From Gemmatimonas sp. (GTDB lineage: Bacteria; Gemmatimonadota; Gemmatimonadetes; Gemmatimonadales; Gemmatimonadaceae): 64,000 bases of DNA. Position numbers and translations under genes: made by a program. The stretch's first letter is position 1; each line of letters opens with the position of its first letter. The stretch spans positions 1 through 64,000 of the forward strand of contig JAABRO010000001.1 of NCBI GenBank assembly GCA_011390885.1, written 5' to 3'. Below are positions 1 through 7,206 of the stretch, piece after piece. The notes beneath the pieces were generated by a model, which had not been told where the DNA came from, searched no databases, and saw only the letters and a program-made list of their open reading frames with translations.

Positions 1-711
1 CTCGAGCCGTGGGAGTCGTTCTCGGTCAACGTGAACGACACGATCGCCCCGCCGCGCTTCAACCCGCAGATGTCCGTCCCGGTGCAGGGCACGGCGGTGG
101 CCGGCATCCATGTGTCGTACACGCCGTCGCCGCTCGCCATCGACTCGATGGCGTCGCTGGTGAACCCCACGCCGGTGACCGAGGCATCGCTCGACAAGGG
201 GCGCATGTACTATTCGATCAACTGCGCCATGTGCCACGGCGTGCTGGGTGACGGCAACGGCTCGATGAAGGAGGCCGGGTACAACTTCTATCCGAGCATC
301 ATCAACGAGTCCGGCATGGGCCGCTCCGATGGCTACATCTGGGGCATCATCCGGAACGGCCGCGGCCTCATGCCGAGCTACGCGCGCATCGAGGAGCAGG
401 ATCGTTGGGACGTCGTCAACTACGTCCGCGCGCTCCAGGGCAAGACCGACCTCAAGCCGGTCATCGGTCCGCACGGCATGCCTGGGCAGAACGGTGCCAC
501 GGTGCCGCGCGCGTCGGCGACCGCCCCGCAGCTCCCCGCGCCGTTCTCGGCGCCCGAGGTCAAGCTCACGCCGGGCAGCAGCGGAAAGAACGCCGCCACC
601 ACCGGTCGCGAGAAGATGTCGTTCCCGAGCGGTTCCGGCACGGCGCATGACGACGCCGGCCACGATGCTGATCATGACGAGGCCGGTTCGGCCCAGGAGA
701 TGTTCGAGTGA
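1..711 (+). CDS. actE: Alternative complex III monoheme cytochrome c subunit ActE (5' end outside window)
   Basis: The reading frame is already open at base 1 and runs to a TGA at 709-711, so the start lies upstream and 236 residues are visible. One c-type heme site CAMCH is encoded at 223-237, within a cytochrome c fold containing GVLGDGNG and a distal Met in the GRGLMPSY region. The C-terminus is a Pro/Ala/His/Asp-rich tail. In the family, ActE is a periplasmic monoheme subunit of alternative complex III, a quinol:electron-acceptor oxidoreductase replacing bc1. The directly overlapping actF supports this over a generic cytochrome c. The GTG at 31-33 is internal, because upstream codons continue in frame with family-like sequence. 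Confidence 0.85.
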   Translation, partial: LEPWESFSVNVNDTIAPPRFNPQMSVPVQGTAVAGIHVSYTPSPLAIDSMASLVNPTPVTEASLDKGRMYYSINCAMCHGVLGDGNGSMKEAGYNFYPSIINESGMGRSDGYIWGIIRNGRGLMPSYARIEEQDRWDVVNYVRALQGKTDLKPVIGPHGMPGQNGATVPRASATAPQLPAPFSAPEVKLTPGSSGKNAATTGREKMSFPSGSGTAHDDAGHDADHDEAGSAQEMFE

Positions 712-2045
712 GCGGCGTCCATCATTACCACTATCCGTCGCGCGAGGAGTTCCAGCAGCGCATCGGCGGGGTGACGGTTCCGAGCACGCTCAAGACCGCC
801 GCGCTTGCGGCAGCCGTGATCGGCCTCGGCCTGTTCGCCTTCGGTGCCGCCACCGGGGAGCAGCGCGCCTGGCATGCGCTGCACTTCAACTGGATCTTCT
901 TCGCCACGATCTCGTCGGCCGGTGTCGCCTTCGCCGCCGTCCAGCGGCTGGTCACCGCGCGCTGGTCGCGCCCGGTGCTGCGCTTCTTCGAAGGCTACGT
1001 GGCCTTCCTCCCGGTCGCATTCATCCTGCTGCTGCTCATCCTCTTCCCGGGTCGTGAAGCCATCTTCACCTGGGCGGGACGTGAGCACATCGAAGTGGCG
1101 GAGAAGGCCGCGTACCTGGAGCCCACCTTCTTCGTGCTCCGCGGCATCCTCCTCTTCGGCGGCATGACCGCCGTGATGATGTGGTTCGTGTATCGCTCGG
1201 TCCGACTCGACGTGGCGATCATGCCCAAGTTCACCGGCGCCAAGTGGGCCGAGGGACTGCGCCAGAAGATGCGCGCCGGTTTTGGAGAGGAGCGTCGCGA
1301 GCTGCACAGCACGCATTCCACGCTCGGCAAGCTGGCCGTGGCCGTGTGCATGTTCTTCGTGATCGGCTGGTGCTTCATGGCGTGGGACTACTCCATGACG
1401 CTCACGCTCCACTGGCAGCAGACGATGTACGCCTGGATCGTGTTCATGGCCGGCTGGCTCGGCATGATCATGTCCGCCTCGCTGCTCTCGATGTGGTGGC
1501 GCAACCAGATGAAGGTCGATGATCTCGTGACCATCAACCACTTCTGGGACCTCGGCAAGCTCTGCTTCGCCTTCACCGCCTTCTTCGGGTACATCAGCTT
1601 TGCCCAGTACCTCGTGGTGTGGTACGGCAACCTCCCCGAAGAGACCCACTTCTACAATCTCCGCCTGAGCGGCGTGTGGAAGCCGGTGACGCAGCTCATT
1701 CCGATCCTCGCGTTCGCGCTGCCGTTCGGCGGCCTGATCTCGAAGGCGGCCAAGGTGTACCTGCCCACCTTCGTGCTCTTCGCCGTGGCCAGCCTGGTCG
1801 GCACGTGGCTGCACCGCTACATCGAGGTGTACCCGTCCATCTACGGCGTGGCCGAGTCGCTCCCGTTCGGCCTGTACGAGATCGGCGTCACGATCGGCAT
1901 GCTCGGCCTCTGGTTCACCTGCTACTTCGCGTTCATGGACGCCTTCCCCAAGATGCGCGTGTTCATGATGACGTCGCCGTACCGCGACGAGGTGCAGGTG
2001 CCGGTCGACCCGCGCACCATGGAGCCGCTGCCGGCGCACGAGTAA
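708..2045 (+). CDS. actF: Alternative complex III integral membrane subunit ActF
   Basis: A 445-residue polytopic membrane protein starting at a GTG that overlaps the actE stop. It shows about ten hydrophobic spans, beginning near residues 25-50 and recurring to the C-terminus. In the family, ActF is a NrfD/PsrC-related-fold quinone-side subunit of alternative complex III, paired with ActC. Length and position after actE match the ordinary actABCDEF order, so this is the last act gene. The gene is followed by tRNA-Ala, so no oxidase genes follow directly. The act operon probably ends near 2100, where an inverted repeat lies across the tRNA 5' end. Confidence 0.82.
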   Translation: MSGVHHYHYPSREEFQQRIGGVTVPSTLKTAALAAAVIGLGLFAFGAATGEQRAWHALHFNWIFFATISSAGVAFAAVQRLVTARWSRPVLRFFEGYVAFLPVAFILLLLILFPGREAIFTWAGREHIEVAEKAAYLEPTFFVLRGILLFGGMTAVMMWFVYRSVRLDVAIMPKFTGAKWAEGLRQKMRAGFGEERRELHSTHSTLGKLAVAVCMFFVIGWCFMAWDYSMTLTLHWQQTMYAWIVFMAGWLGMIMSASLLSMWWRNQMKVDDLVTINHFWDLGKLCFAFTAFFGYISFAQYLVVWYGNLPEETHFYNLRLSGVWKPVTQLIPILAFALPFGGLISKAAKVYLPTFVLFAVASLVGTWLHRYIEVYPSIYGVAESLPFGLYEIGVTIGMLGLWFTCYFAFMDAFPKMRVFMMTSPYRDEVQVPVDPRTMEPLPAHE

Positions 2046-2063
2046 TCGCGTCCGGACAGCCAC

Positions 2064-2092
2064 TGCACAGCAACGCCCCGTTTCGCTATCTT
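2064..2092 (+). promoter_or_regulatory. Predicted sigma-70-type promoter for tRNA-Ala
   Basis: TGCACA at 2064-2069 and TATCTT at 2087-2092 are separated by 17 bases and would start transcription near 2099, just before the tRNA 5' end at 2102. Each hexamer matches consensus at about four of six positions. An inverted repeat arm (AACGCCCCGTT, 2072-2082) sits in the spacer and its partner (2099-2109) covers the tRNA 5' end. Confidence 0.45.
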
Positions 2093-2101
2093 GTGCGGAA
2101 C

Positions 2102-2174
2102 GGGGCGTTAGCTCAGCTGGGAGAGCGTCCGCTTTGCAAGCGGAAGGTCATCGGTTCGATCCCGATACGCTCCA
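2102..2174 (+). tRNA. tRNA-Ala (anticodon UGC)
   Basis: A complete cloverleaf can be drawn. The acceptor stem GGGGCGT pairs with ACGCTCC and includes the G3:U70 wobble that is the universal alanine identity element. The anticodon stem TCCGC/GCGGA encloses a loop with TGC at 2135-2137. The T-arm contains GGTTCGATCC. The discriminator base is A2174 and CCA is not encoded, since TCT follows. A strong hairpin lies 25 bases downstream. Confidence 0.97.
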
Positions 2175-2199
2175 TCTTCCCGTCATCGTGCAGTCACTG

Positions 2200-2224
2200 C
2201 GAAGGGCGCCTCGGGCGCCCTTCG
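2200..2224 (+). terminator. Hairpin terminator candidate after tRNA-Ala
   Basis: CGAAGGGCGCC (2200-2210) and GGCGCCCTTCG (2214-2224) form a perfect 11-bp stem around a TCG loop. Only a few scattered T residues follow, so it lacks a classical U-tract. Position between tRNA-Ala and the next ORF supports a terminator role. Confidence 0.6.
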
Positions 2225-2251
2225 TCGTTCGTGTCCCTCACGCCACCTCAC

Positions 2252-3115
2252 ATGACCATCGCGTTTCTCGGTGCGGGCCTCCTCGGAGCCGCCATGGCGC
2301 AGCGCTTCCTCGGGACCGGTGCCTCCGTTCGCGTGTGGAACCGCACCGCGTCCCGGCTCGATCCGCTGCGCGAACTTGGCGCGCACGCCGCTGCCTCACC
2401 GGCCGATGCGGTGCGCGGCGTTCGGTTCGTGCACGTGGTGCTGCGCGATGACGCCAGCGTCGATGAAACGCTCGATGCCTGCGGTGACGCGATCGACGCC
2501 GACACCATCGTGCTCGATCACACCACGGTGCTCCCGGCGGGAGCACGGGCGCGTGCGGAGCGCCTTGTGGCGCGTGGCATCGGATACCTGCATGCGCCGG
2601 TCTTCATGGGCCCGTCGGCGGCGCGCACCGGTGGTGGCAGCATGTACGTGAGCGGACCGTCCGCGGTGTGGGAACGCGCGCAGTCCCACCTCGCGCCGAT
2701 GACGGGCAAGCTCATCTACCTTGGGGAGCGCCCCGATCTCGCCGCCGTGTACAAGCTGGTCGGCAACACCATGATCATCACGATCAACGCCGGCCTCGCG
2801 GACGCGTTCGCGATCGCGCAGGCGTCCGGCGTGACGCCTGGTGAGGCGCTCTCGCTCTTCGACGAGTTCTCCCCCTGCGGCACGATCGCCGGGCGCGGAC
2901 GCGCCATGGCCGAAGGCGACTATCGCGCGTCCTTCGAACTCACGATGGCGCGCAAGGACGTGCAACTCATGCAGGATGCGGCCTCGAGTGGCGGCGAGTC
3001 GCTGCACGTGCTGCCGGCCATTGCCGAGCGCATGGAGGCGCTGATCGCGGCCGGCCACGGGCAGCGCGACTTCGCCGTGCTCGCGGTGGATACGATTCCC
3101 CCGGTCACGGGCTGA
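2252..3115 (+). CDS. NAD(P)-dependent oxidoreductase, 3-hydroxyisobutyrate dehydrogenase family
   Basis: A 287-residue protein starting at the ATG at 2252, where the dinucleotide-binding motif GAGLLGAAMA begins six residues in. Features of the beta-hydroxyacid dehydrogenase family are visible: the N-terminal Rossmann half, a substrate-binding stretch near FMGPSAARTGG (family DAPVSGG position), and the catalytic lysine region KLVGNTMI followed by the all-helical C-terminal half. The length is normal. Substrate cannot be assigned: 3-hydroxyisobutyrate, glyoxylate/succinic semialdehyde or tartronate semialdehyde are all possible. No pathway partners are adjacent. Preceded by the tRNA-Ala hairpin and convergent with the c-di-GMP gene. 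Confidence 0.85.
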   Translation: MTIAFLGAGLLGAAMAQRFLGTGASVRVWNRTASRLDPLRELGAHAAASPADAVRGVRFVHVVLRDDASVDETLDACGDAIDADTIVLDHTTVLPAGARARAERLVARGIGYLHAPVFMGPSAARTGGGSMYVSGPSAVWERAQSHLAPMTGKLIYLGERPDLAAVYKLVGNTMIITINAGLADAFAIAQASGVTPGEALSLFDEFSPCGTIAGRGRAMAEGDYRASFELTMARKDVQLMQDAASSGGESLHVLPAIAERMEALIAAGHGQRDFAVLAVDTIPPVTG

Positions 3116-3197
3116 TCGGTTGGATGACGCCGTGCGCGCTCGGCGCGCGGCGGCGGTGCAGGGGGCCGGGTGAGCGCGCCGGCTCGGCTCGGCCGGC

Positions 3198-4988
3198 TCA
3201 GCGCGCGGGCAGTGCGCGCAGGCGACGCGTGGATGGCGGTGCCGGCGGGTGCGCGCGGAACACTGGCGCGAGGGCACCGAGGGGCACGGCCGGAGAGAAG
3301 AAGTGTCCCTGCTGCTCGGTGCACTGCAGGGCGCTCAACCGCCGCGACTGGTCGGCCGTCTCCACCCCTTCGGCGATCACGTGCAGTCCCAGCCCGCGGG
3401 CGAGCGAGACGAGCGAGCTCACGATCGCTTCGTCCCGGTCGTCGGTGAGCATGCGGGCCACGAAGCGCCGGTCGATCTTGAAGCCATCGAGCGGCGCCTC
3501 CCGCAGGAACGACAGCGACGCGAAGCCCACACCGAAGTCATCGACCATCAGCTGCACGCCCAGTCCGCGCACGGCGCGCAGCGTGTCGAGCGCCTGGTCG
3601 CCTTCGTAGAGCGTGGAGCTCTCCGTCAGCTCGAGCACGAGCGCGTCTGCCGGGCATCCCGTTTCGGAGAGAATGCGCTTGACGCGCTGTTCGAACGCCT
3701 TCTCCCGCAGCTGCACCGCCGACAGGTTCACACCCACGCGCAGGCCGCTGCCGGGGTGGTCGCGGCGCCAGCTCACGGCGGCGGCACACGCCTCGCGCAG
3801 CACGAGGTCGCCGATCGGCACGATGAGACCCGTGTCCTCGGCCAGCGGCAGGAACGACGAGGGTGCCACCATGCCCTGGTCGGGGTCGTGCCAGCGGAGC
3901 AGCGCCTCGAGTCCCACGATCTGCTGCGACACCACGTCCACCTGCGGTTGGTAGTGCACCGCGAGCTCCCCGGCATCGAGCGCGGCGCGCAGCCGCAGCT
4001 CGCGCTGGTGCGCGATCGTCTCGTCCTGCACGCGCAACCCGAACGCGGGGGTGGGCATGCGACCGCGGCGCCGCGCGTACTTGTCGCGGTACATGGCCAC
4101 GTCGGCGGCGTCGAGCAGCTCCTGCGCCGTCGTGCCGTCGAGCGGTGACATGGCCCCACCCACCGACGCCGCGATCCGCTCCCGCCGATCGTCGCCCAGG
4201 TCGATTGGCTCCTGCAGGCACGCGAGGATCATGTCCCGCACGTGCGCGACGTCGAGCCGGCTGTTGACATCCGGGAGCAGCACGACGAACTCGTCGCCGC
4301 CCAAGCGGGCAACAGCGTCCGAGCGACGCACGGTGCTGAGCAGCCGCTGCGCCACCTCCACGAGCAGCCGATCACCCACCGCGTGGCCGAGCGAGTCGTT
4401 GATCAGCTTGAAGCCATCGAGGTCGACGAACAGCAGCCCCGTCTTCCGTCCGTAGCGGGCCCCGAACGCGAGCGCCCGATCGAGGTGGTCGAGGAAGAGC
4501 CCGCGATTGGCGAGCCCCGTGAGCGGATCGTGCGTGGCGCGATGCGCGGCGGCCATGCGCGCCGCGTCGAGCGCCGCGAGATGCCGCTGCCGCTCGATGG
4601 CGAAGCGCAGCAGCCGAGGCAGCTGCTCCACCGGCGTCGCGCTCTTCTGCAGGCACTCCTGCGCGCCCACGCGCAGCGCGCGCACTGCCACCGACTCCTC
4701 GAGCGCGCGGGAATACAGCACGATCGGGATGCTGGGCGCCGCCCCTCGGATCCCCGCCAGCGTGGCGAGGCCGGAGGCGTCGGGCAGGTCGAGCTCGACG
4801 AGCACGACATCGACCGGCCCTTCCATGAGCAGGCGGATCGCATGCGCCAGTGTACCGGCATGCAGGAGTGCGAGACGAGTGCCAAAGGCGTCGCCGAGGG
4901 CGGCCGCCGCACGCGCGGCGTCGCCCTCGTCGTTCTCGACGAGCAGGATGCGGAGAATACCTTCGGCGCGAGCCTCGGCTGGCAGCAC
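3198..4988 (-). CDS. Response regulator with GGDEF and EAL domains (c-di-GMP synthesis and hydrolysis)
   Basis: A 596-residue REC-GGDEF-EAL protein. The receiver spans about 12-130, with phospho-acceptor Asp67 in ELDLPD and Lys115; the acidic pocket reads VENDEGD. The cyclase domain spans about 145-310 with an intact GGDEF at 230-234. An RXXD product-inhibition site (R221-D224) lies the usual five residues before it. The EAL domain begins near 330 with EALLRW at 361-366 and retains GVNLSA, ELTES, VDDFG, FKIDRRF, AEGVE and QGHFF, so catalytic residues of both domains are present. It is likely a bifunctional c-di-GMP enzyme controlled by phosphorylation. No kinase is adjacent on its strand. Convergent with the 2252-3115 gene. 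Confidence 0.9.
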   Translation of the reverse strand: MLPAEARAEGILRILLVENDEGDAARAAAALGDAFGTRLALLHAGTLAHAIRLLMEGPVDVVLVELDLPDASGLATLAGIRGAAPSIPIVLYSRALEESVAVRALRVGAQECLQKSATPVEQLPRLLRFAIERQRHLAALDAARMAAAHRATHDPLTGLANRGLFLDHLDRALAFGARYGRKTGLLFVDLDGFKLINDSLGHAVGDRLLVEVAQRLLSTVRRSDAVARLGGDEFVVLLPDVNSRLDVAHVRDMILACLQEPIDLGDDRRERIAASVGGAMSPLDGTTAQELLDAADVAMYRDKYARRRGRMPTPAFGLRVQDETIAHQRELRLRAALDAGELAVHYQPQVDVVSQQIVGLEALLRWHDPDQGMVAPSSFLPLAEDTGLIVPIGDLVLREACAAAVSWRRDHPGSGLRVGVNLSAVQLREKAFEQRVKRILSETGCPADALVLELTESSTLYEGDQALDTLRAVRGLGVQLMVDDFGVGFASLSFLREAPLDGFKIDRRFVARMLTDDRDEAIVSSLVSLARGLGLHVIAEGVETADQSRRLSALQCTEQQGHFFSPAVPLGALAPVFRAHPPAPPSTRRLRALPAR

Positions 4989-5142
4989 GTCGTCGTGGGT
5001 CGGAGGGCGTCAGCAGGTGGGACTACGGTGATTGTACTCGATCCGCGCAGCGATGCCAGCCCCGCGCAGTTTTGTGATACTACGGGTCGCCGCCGTGACG
5101 ATCACCCGACGTGCGCCACCTGATCAGGCGCAAGACTCGCCC

Positions 5143-5649
5143 TCAGCCCGACATTGCCTCCGTCGTGGGTGCCTCCGTCATGGACTCGCCACCGACCGCC
5201 GTCCGGATCGGCACGCGTCGTGGCTGGGCGGGCCGGAGCTTGCCGATTCGCAGCGTGAGCACGCCCAGCGCGAGTTCAGCCGTCAGCTGTTCGGCGTCGG
5301 CCGTGGCCGGCAGGCGCACCTGCCGCTCGAAACGACCGGTGCGGCGCTCGGCCGACAGCACGCGCGTGCCCTCCGTGGTCGCCCGTGACGCGCGCTCGCC
5401 GCGGATGGTGAGCACGCGCTCCTCCGCCAGCACCTCGAGTGACTCGGCGGCCACGCCGGGCAGGTCCAGGACGAGCGTCCAGCCCGTCTCGTCCTCGAGC
5501 ACGTCGGTCGCGATGGCATGCGCGTCGCCCTCGCCGTGCGCCGGCACGCGGGCGGCGAGCAGCTGCTCCAGGGTGCGGTCCATGTCACGGCGCAGTCCAC
5601 GCACGGTCGGCACCGACGGATGGCTCAGCAGGGATACGCGATACGTCAT
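5143..5649 (-). CDS. Hsp20/alpha-crystallin family small heat shock protein
   Basis: A 168-residue protein with a central alpha-crystallin domain (about 45-140). It includes the DLPGV motif and the hallmark A-x-x-x-x-G-V-L-T (AELALGVLTLRI). Such proteins are ATP-independent holdases that form oligomers and hold unfolding clients. The C-terminal tail contains RRVPIRT, where V-P-I stands in for the I-x-I/V oligomerisation motif. The start at 5649 is supported by a strong GAGGAGA Shine-Dalgarno at 5655-5661 (minus strand), capped by a small hairpin. Transcribed divergently from the kinase gene at 5884. Confidence 0.9.
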   Translation of the reverse strand: MTYRVSLLSHPSVPTVRGLRRDMDRTLEQLLAARVPAHGEGDAHAIATDVLEDETGWTLVLDLPGVAAESLEVLAEERVLTIRGERASRATTEGTRVLSAERRTGRFERQVRLPATADAEQLTAELALGVLTLRIGKLRPAQPRRVPIRTAVGGESMTEAPTTEAMSG

Positions 5650-5661
5650 GGATGTCTCCTC

Positions 5662-5678
5662 GGCGTCCGGGGGACGCC
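5662..5678 (-). promoter_or_regulatory. 5'-UTR hairpin abutting the hsp20 ribosome binding site
   Basis: GGCGTCC (5662-5668) and GGACGCC (5672-5678) form a 7-bp stem with a three-base loop immediately upstream of the GAGGAGA Shine-Dalgarno. Small heat shock genes often carry RNA thermometers, but this stem does not itself include the Shine-Dalgarno, so a thermosensor role is speculative. Confidence 0.35.
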
Positions 5679-5848
5679 CTGCGGGTTGGTCGTGCGCCGC
5701 CGCCCCTGCGCCGGCGCTTGCCTACACACCGAGCATGGCGCGTACCACCGACACCGCGCCGAAGTGGCCACGCGGGGGCGCGCGCCCCTGTCGGTACGAC
5801 CGATCGCATCGTCGAAGTGGCAGTCGTGTGGAAAACCGGTCGGTCAGC

Positions 5849-5877
5849 TTGTCCGATTTCACGAGTACGGGTACCTT
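5849..5877 (+). promoter_or_regulatory. Predicted promoter giving a leaderless kinase mRNA
   Basis: TTGTCC (5849-5854) and TACCTT (5872-5877) are spaced by 17 bases. The expected start site, about seven bases after the -10, coincides with the ATG at 5884. No Shine-Dalgarno precedes that ATG, which agrees with a leaderless transcript. Confidence 0.4.
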
Positions 5878-5883
5878 CTCCCA

Positions 5884-7206
5884 ATGCCCACCAGTCGCTC
5901 CGCCGACGAGCCTGCGCCGGACGCCCTCTCGGATCGCCCCCTGCAGGACACGGTGCGACGGCTCGAGGCGCGCGTGGCGGAGCTCGAAGGGGAGCTCTCG
6001 GCGCGCGTCACCGAGGTCGCCGCGCAGCGTCGATTCATCGAGCGCATCGTGGACTCCCTGCCGGTAGGGCTGTATGTCATCGATCGCGAGTACCGGATCC
6101 AGGCGTGGAATCGGAAGCGTGAGACGGGCTTGCAGGGCATCTCGCGCGCGCGCGCCATCGGGGAGACGATCTTCGAAGTGCTGCACCGGCAGCCGGCCGC
6201 GGTGCTGCGGCGCGAGTTCGACGAGGTCTTCGCGTCCGGGCGCATGCAGCAGTTCCAGATGGAGAGCCGCGCCACCGGTGAGGTGCGCACGTACCGGCTG
6301 TCGAAGATCCCGATGCACCTCGACGACGCGCGGCCCACGCACGTGACCCACGTGATCACGATCGGCGAGGACATCACCGACTGGCGCGCGGCGCTCGACC
6401 GCACGGCGCAGTCGGAGAAGCTCGCGGCGCTCGGGCAGATGGCCACCGGCGTCATGCACGAGATCAACAATCCGCTCGCGACGATCGCCGCCTGCGCCGA
6501 GACGCTGGGGCTGCAGTGGGCCGACTTGGCGGCGGCCGCGCCCGCGGGCGGCACTTCGCCGGGCGTGCCCGCCAGCGACCCGATCGAACTGGTTCACATC
6601 ATCGACCTCGAGGTGCAGCGCTGCACGCGCATCGTGCAGGGGCTGCTGGAGTTCGCGCGCCCCAAGCCGGTTACGCAGGAGGACCTCGACCTCAATGCCG
6701 TGGTGCGGCAGTCGCTGTTCGTGCTGCAGCACCATCCCCGCGGCAAGCGCGTGTCCATCGTGACCGAACTCGAGGCGTCCGGGCCGCTGCCGGTGCGCGG
6801 CGACGCGGATCGGCTCGTGCAGGTGCTGATGGCTCTCGTGCTGAATGCGATCGACGCCAGTCGAGATGGCGCGCGCCTCGTGGTGCGCACCTATCCGCTC
6901 ACGGTCGGTCGGGCTCGCGTCGGGGCGATCGAGGTGGTCGACGAGGGGCACGGCATCGCGCACGACCTGCTCGCGCGCGTCTTCGAACCGTTCTTCACCA
7001 CCAAGGCGCCCGGCCGAGGCACGGGGCTCGGCCTCTCCATCTGCTACGGCCTCGTCATGGAGCACGGGGGGCTGCTGCAGGTCGACAGCATGGTCGGGCA
7101 CGGCAGCACCTTCCGCATTCTGTTGCCGGCCGCTGGTGACGCACCCCTCGCGTCCGGCACCGATGTGCCGGTCCTGACGCACGTCCCACTCGGTGCCGCC
7201 GCATGA
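5884..7206 (+). CDS. PAS-domain sensor histidine kinase (NtrB-like)
   Basis: A 440-residue soluble kinase. It has an N-terminal coiled-coil-like stretch (about 20-50), a PAS domain (about 52-165) and a HisKA dimerisation domain with phospho-acceptor His192 in HEINNPLA. The HATPase domain carries an N-box (LNAIDAS), G1 (DEGHGIA), F-box (FEPFFTT) and G2 (GTGLGLS). There is no membrane segment, so it senses a cytoplasmic signal. Its stop overlaps the ATG of the NtrC-type regulator at 7203, marking them as a cognate pair. The ATG at 5884 was chosen because the PAS-preceding helix begins there and a -10 element lies exactly upstream; longer in-frame versions run through the divergent promoter region. 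Confidence 0.88.
   Translation: MPTSRSADEPAPDALSDRPLQDTVRRLEARVAELEGELSARVTEVAAQRRFIERIVDSLPVGLYVIDREYRIQAWNRKRETGLQGISRARAIGETIFEVLHRQPAAVLRREFDEVFASGRMQQFQMESRATGEVRTYRLSKIPMHLDDARPTHVTHVITIGEDITDWRAALDRTAQSEKLAALGQMATGVMHEINNPLATIAACAETLGLQWADLAAAAPAGGTSPGVPASDPIELVHIIDLEVQRCTRIVQGLLEFARPKPVTQEDLDLNAVVRQSLFVLQHHPRGKRVSIVTELEASGPLPVRGDADRLVQVLMALVLNAIDASRDGARLVVRTYPLTVGRARVGAIEVVDEGHGIAHDLLARVFEPFFTTKAPGRGTGLGLSICYGLVMEHGGLLQVDSMVGHGSTFRILLPAAGDAPLASGTDVPVLTHVPLGAAA

Noticed and set aside
672-2063. 463-codon minus-strand frame opposite actF
   Set aside because: His/Arg/Glu-rich antisense noise; actF reads as a continuous polytopic membrane protein on the other strand.
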